Assembly (NCBI GenBank): GCA_041071465.1
Contig: CP163498.1
Location: forward strand, 3,118,001 to 3,182,000
Origin: Pseudomonas putida
Lineage (GTDB): Bacteria; Pseudomonadota; Gammaproteobacteria; Pseudomonadales; Pseudomonadaceae
Reading direction: 5' to 3'
Length of the DNA stretch: 64,000 nt
Part shown: positions 62,918 through 64,000 of the stretch, piece by piece
Layout of the letters: each line of letters begins with the position of its first letter
How positions within the stretch are numbered: the stretch's first letter is position 1
Program-made: the position numbers and the translations under genes
The notes under the pieces: generated by a model
What the model was told of the DNA's origin: nothing
The model's database searches: none
The model's input: the letters and a program-made list of their open reading frames with translations, nothing else

Positions 62918-63703
62918 ATGTTCGAACGCCTGCGTGAAGATATTCAAAGCGTATTCCACCGTGACCCGGCTGCGCGCAATGCCTTCGAGGTGCTCACCTG
63001 CTACCCCGGCATGCACGCCATCTGGCTGCACCGGCTGGGCAACGCCCTGTGGAAGCGTGATTTCAAATGGCTGGCCCGCCTGGTGTCGAACTTTGGCCGT
63101 TGGCTGACCGGCATCGAGATCCATCCCGGCGCCACCATCGGTCGGCGCTTTTTCATTGACCACGGCATGGGCATCGTCATTGGCGAAACCGCCGAAATTG
63201 GCGATGACGTCACCCTTTACCAGGGTGTGACGCTGGGCGGTACCAGCTGGAATAAAGGCAAGCGCCACCCCACCCTGGAAAACGGTGTGGTGGTAGGGGC
63301 GGGGGCCAAGGTGCTGGGGCCGTTCACCGTCGGTGCCGGGGCCAAGATCGGCTCCAACGCCGTGGTGACCAAGGCGGTGCCGGCCGGGGCCACGGCGGTG
63401 GGTATTCCTGGGCGAATCATCGTCAAGAGCGAAGACACCGAAGTCGAGGCCAAGCGCAAGGCCATGGCCGAGAAGATCGGCTTCGATGCCTACGGTGTCA
63501 GCGGCGACATGCCCGACCCGGTGGCGCGTGCCATCGGCCAGATGCTCGATCATCTGCAGGCGGTCGACGAGCGGTTGGAGGGTATGTGCGGTGCCCTGAC
63601 CAAGATGGGCAGTGACTACTGTGCCAAGGAGCTGCCGGCCTTGCCGGAGGATGACTTCACCGAAGCCGCCCTGGTGGCCAAGCGCGACACTCAGTCGCAT
63701 TGA
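62918..63703 (+). CDS. cysE: Serine O-acetyltransferase
   Basis: A 261-residue enzyme making O-acetylserine, the first step of cysteine synthesis. An N-terminal helical domain precedes a left-handed hexapeptide beta-helix: [40 protein letters not shown], which holds the catalytic His, then [23 protein letters not shown] at 62918 is 4 bp after the trmJ stop. Just upstream of iscR, a common Pseudomonas order linking cysteine supply to Fe-S assembly. Confidence 0.96.
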   Translation: MFERLREDIQSVFHRDPAARNAFEVLTCYPGMHAIWLHRLGNALWKRDFKWLARLVSNFGRWLTGIEIHPGATIGRRFFIDHGMGIVIGETAEIGDDVTLYQGVTLGGTSWNKGKRHPTLENGVVVGAGAKVLGPFTVGAGAKIGSNAVVTKAVPAGATAVGIPGRIIVKSEDTEVEAKRKAMAEKIGFDAYGVSGDMPDPVARAIGQMLDHLQAVDERLEGMCGALTKMGSDYCAKELPALPEDDFTEAALVAKRDTQSH

Positions 63704-63812
63704 TTGCGCCGCACTGAAATCATAGTGACATACGGGGCGTGTGCTCACGCCCCTCGTCTGCTACAATCGCGCCCGCCTCCCGATGCCAAACCCGACTAAA
63801 GCACTAGGTCTA

Positions 63813-63846
63813 ATAGTTGACTTAAATGCTCGGGAATCGCATACTC
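63813..63846 (+). promoter_or_regulatory. iscR promoter with IscR type 1 site
   Basis: ATAGTTGACT starts at 63813 and CTCGGGAAT ends at 63837, closely matching the IscR type 1 motif of the E. coli iscR promoter. The -35 TTGACT (63817-63822) and -10 CATACT (63841-63846) sit 18 bp apart and overlap it, so holo-IscR should repress its own operon. Start of iscR is 38 bp further. Confidence 0.88.
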
Positions 63847-63883
63847 GCACACATCCCGAAACTCCCGTGGTACCCAATAGCCA

Positions 63884-64000
63884 TGCGACTGACTACCAAA
63901 GGCCGATACGCCGTGACCGCCATGCTTGACCTGGCGTTGCACGCGCAGCATGGGCCGGTGTCTTTGGCCGACATTTCCGAGCGCCAGGGCATTTCCCTCT
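63884..64000 (+). CDS. iscR: Iron-sulfur cluster regulator IscR, N-terminal part
   Basis: The first 39 codons of the Rrf2-family repressor are visible: [20 protein letters not shown] then a helix-turn-helix opening ISERQGISL. IscR represses the isc operon when it carries a [2Fe-2S] cluster. The three cluster Cys lie beyond the edge. The promoter upstream carries its own operator. Confidence 0.95.

Noticed and set aside
63741..63929. 62-codon open frame across the iscR promoter
   Set aside because: It overlaps the IscR operator and the true iscR start in another frame.

Overview
The window looks like chromosome of a Pseudomonas putida-group bacterium. The gene order (giant adhesin with its type I exporter, norR/hmp, cyoABCDE, selD/mnmH, queA-tgt-yajC-secDF, suhB, trmJ-cysE-iscR), the P. 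putida-type REP palindromes, high G+C and the codon use all agree. Most of it is ordinary core genome. The unusual parts are the adhesin, a selenium locus and a set of frameshifts.

Layout. At 1-24 kb, all on the minus strand, are the start of a type I secretion ABC exporter, its TolC-like outer-membrane partner, and a giant repetitive adhesin of the LapF type (about 7,167 aa once one frameshift is repaired). Next come divergent norR and hmp (nitric oxide sensing and detoxification), a structured intergenic region that may encode a small RNA, and dsbB. The cyoABCDE operon (cytochrome bo3 ubiquinol oxidase) follows, behind a long leader with an ANR box. Then come alaC (broken by two frameshifts), an alpha/beta hydrolase, a YkgJ-type cysteine-cluster protein and a GNAT acetyltransferase.

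Two complete iron-starvation style cell-surface signalling loci (ECF sigma, FecR-like anti-sigma, TonB receptor with STN domain) lie at 37.3-41.4 kb and 50.6-54.7 kb. Between them are a small membrane protein, an LprI-like protein, a REP pair, and mnmH-selD facing a PhnCDE-like ABC importer that is probably for an oxidised selenium species. A bestrophin-like channel, another GNAT protein and a lipoprotein serine protease complete that stretch.

The right end is housekeeping: tRNA-Leu(CAA), queA-tgt (queuosine), yajC-secD-secF (protein export), a glycine-zipper protein, suhB, trmJ, cysE, and the start of iscR behind a textbook IscR-controlled promoter.

Six single-site frameshifts were found, in lapF, alaC (two), a FecI-type sigma gene, the second transporter permease and suhB. 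Five are one missing base in a G or C run. Several of these genes are conserved, so uncorrected sequencing error is the simplest explanation, though real mutations cannot be excluded from sequence alone. The most distinctive biology is the 429-residue (1287-bp) higher-order repeat in the adhesin. It is tandemly amplified at exact spacing and probably varies in copy number between strains.
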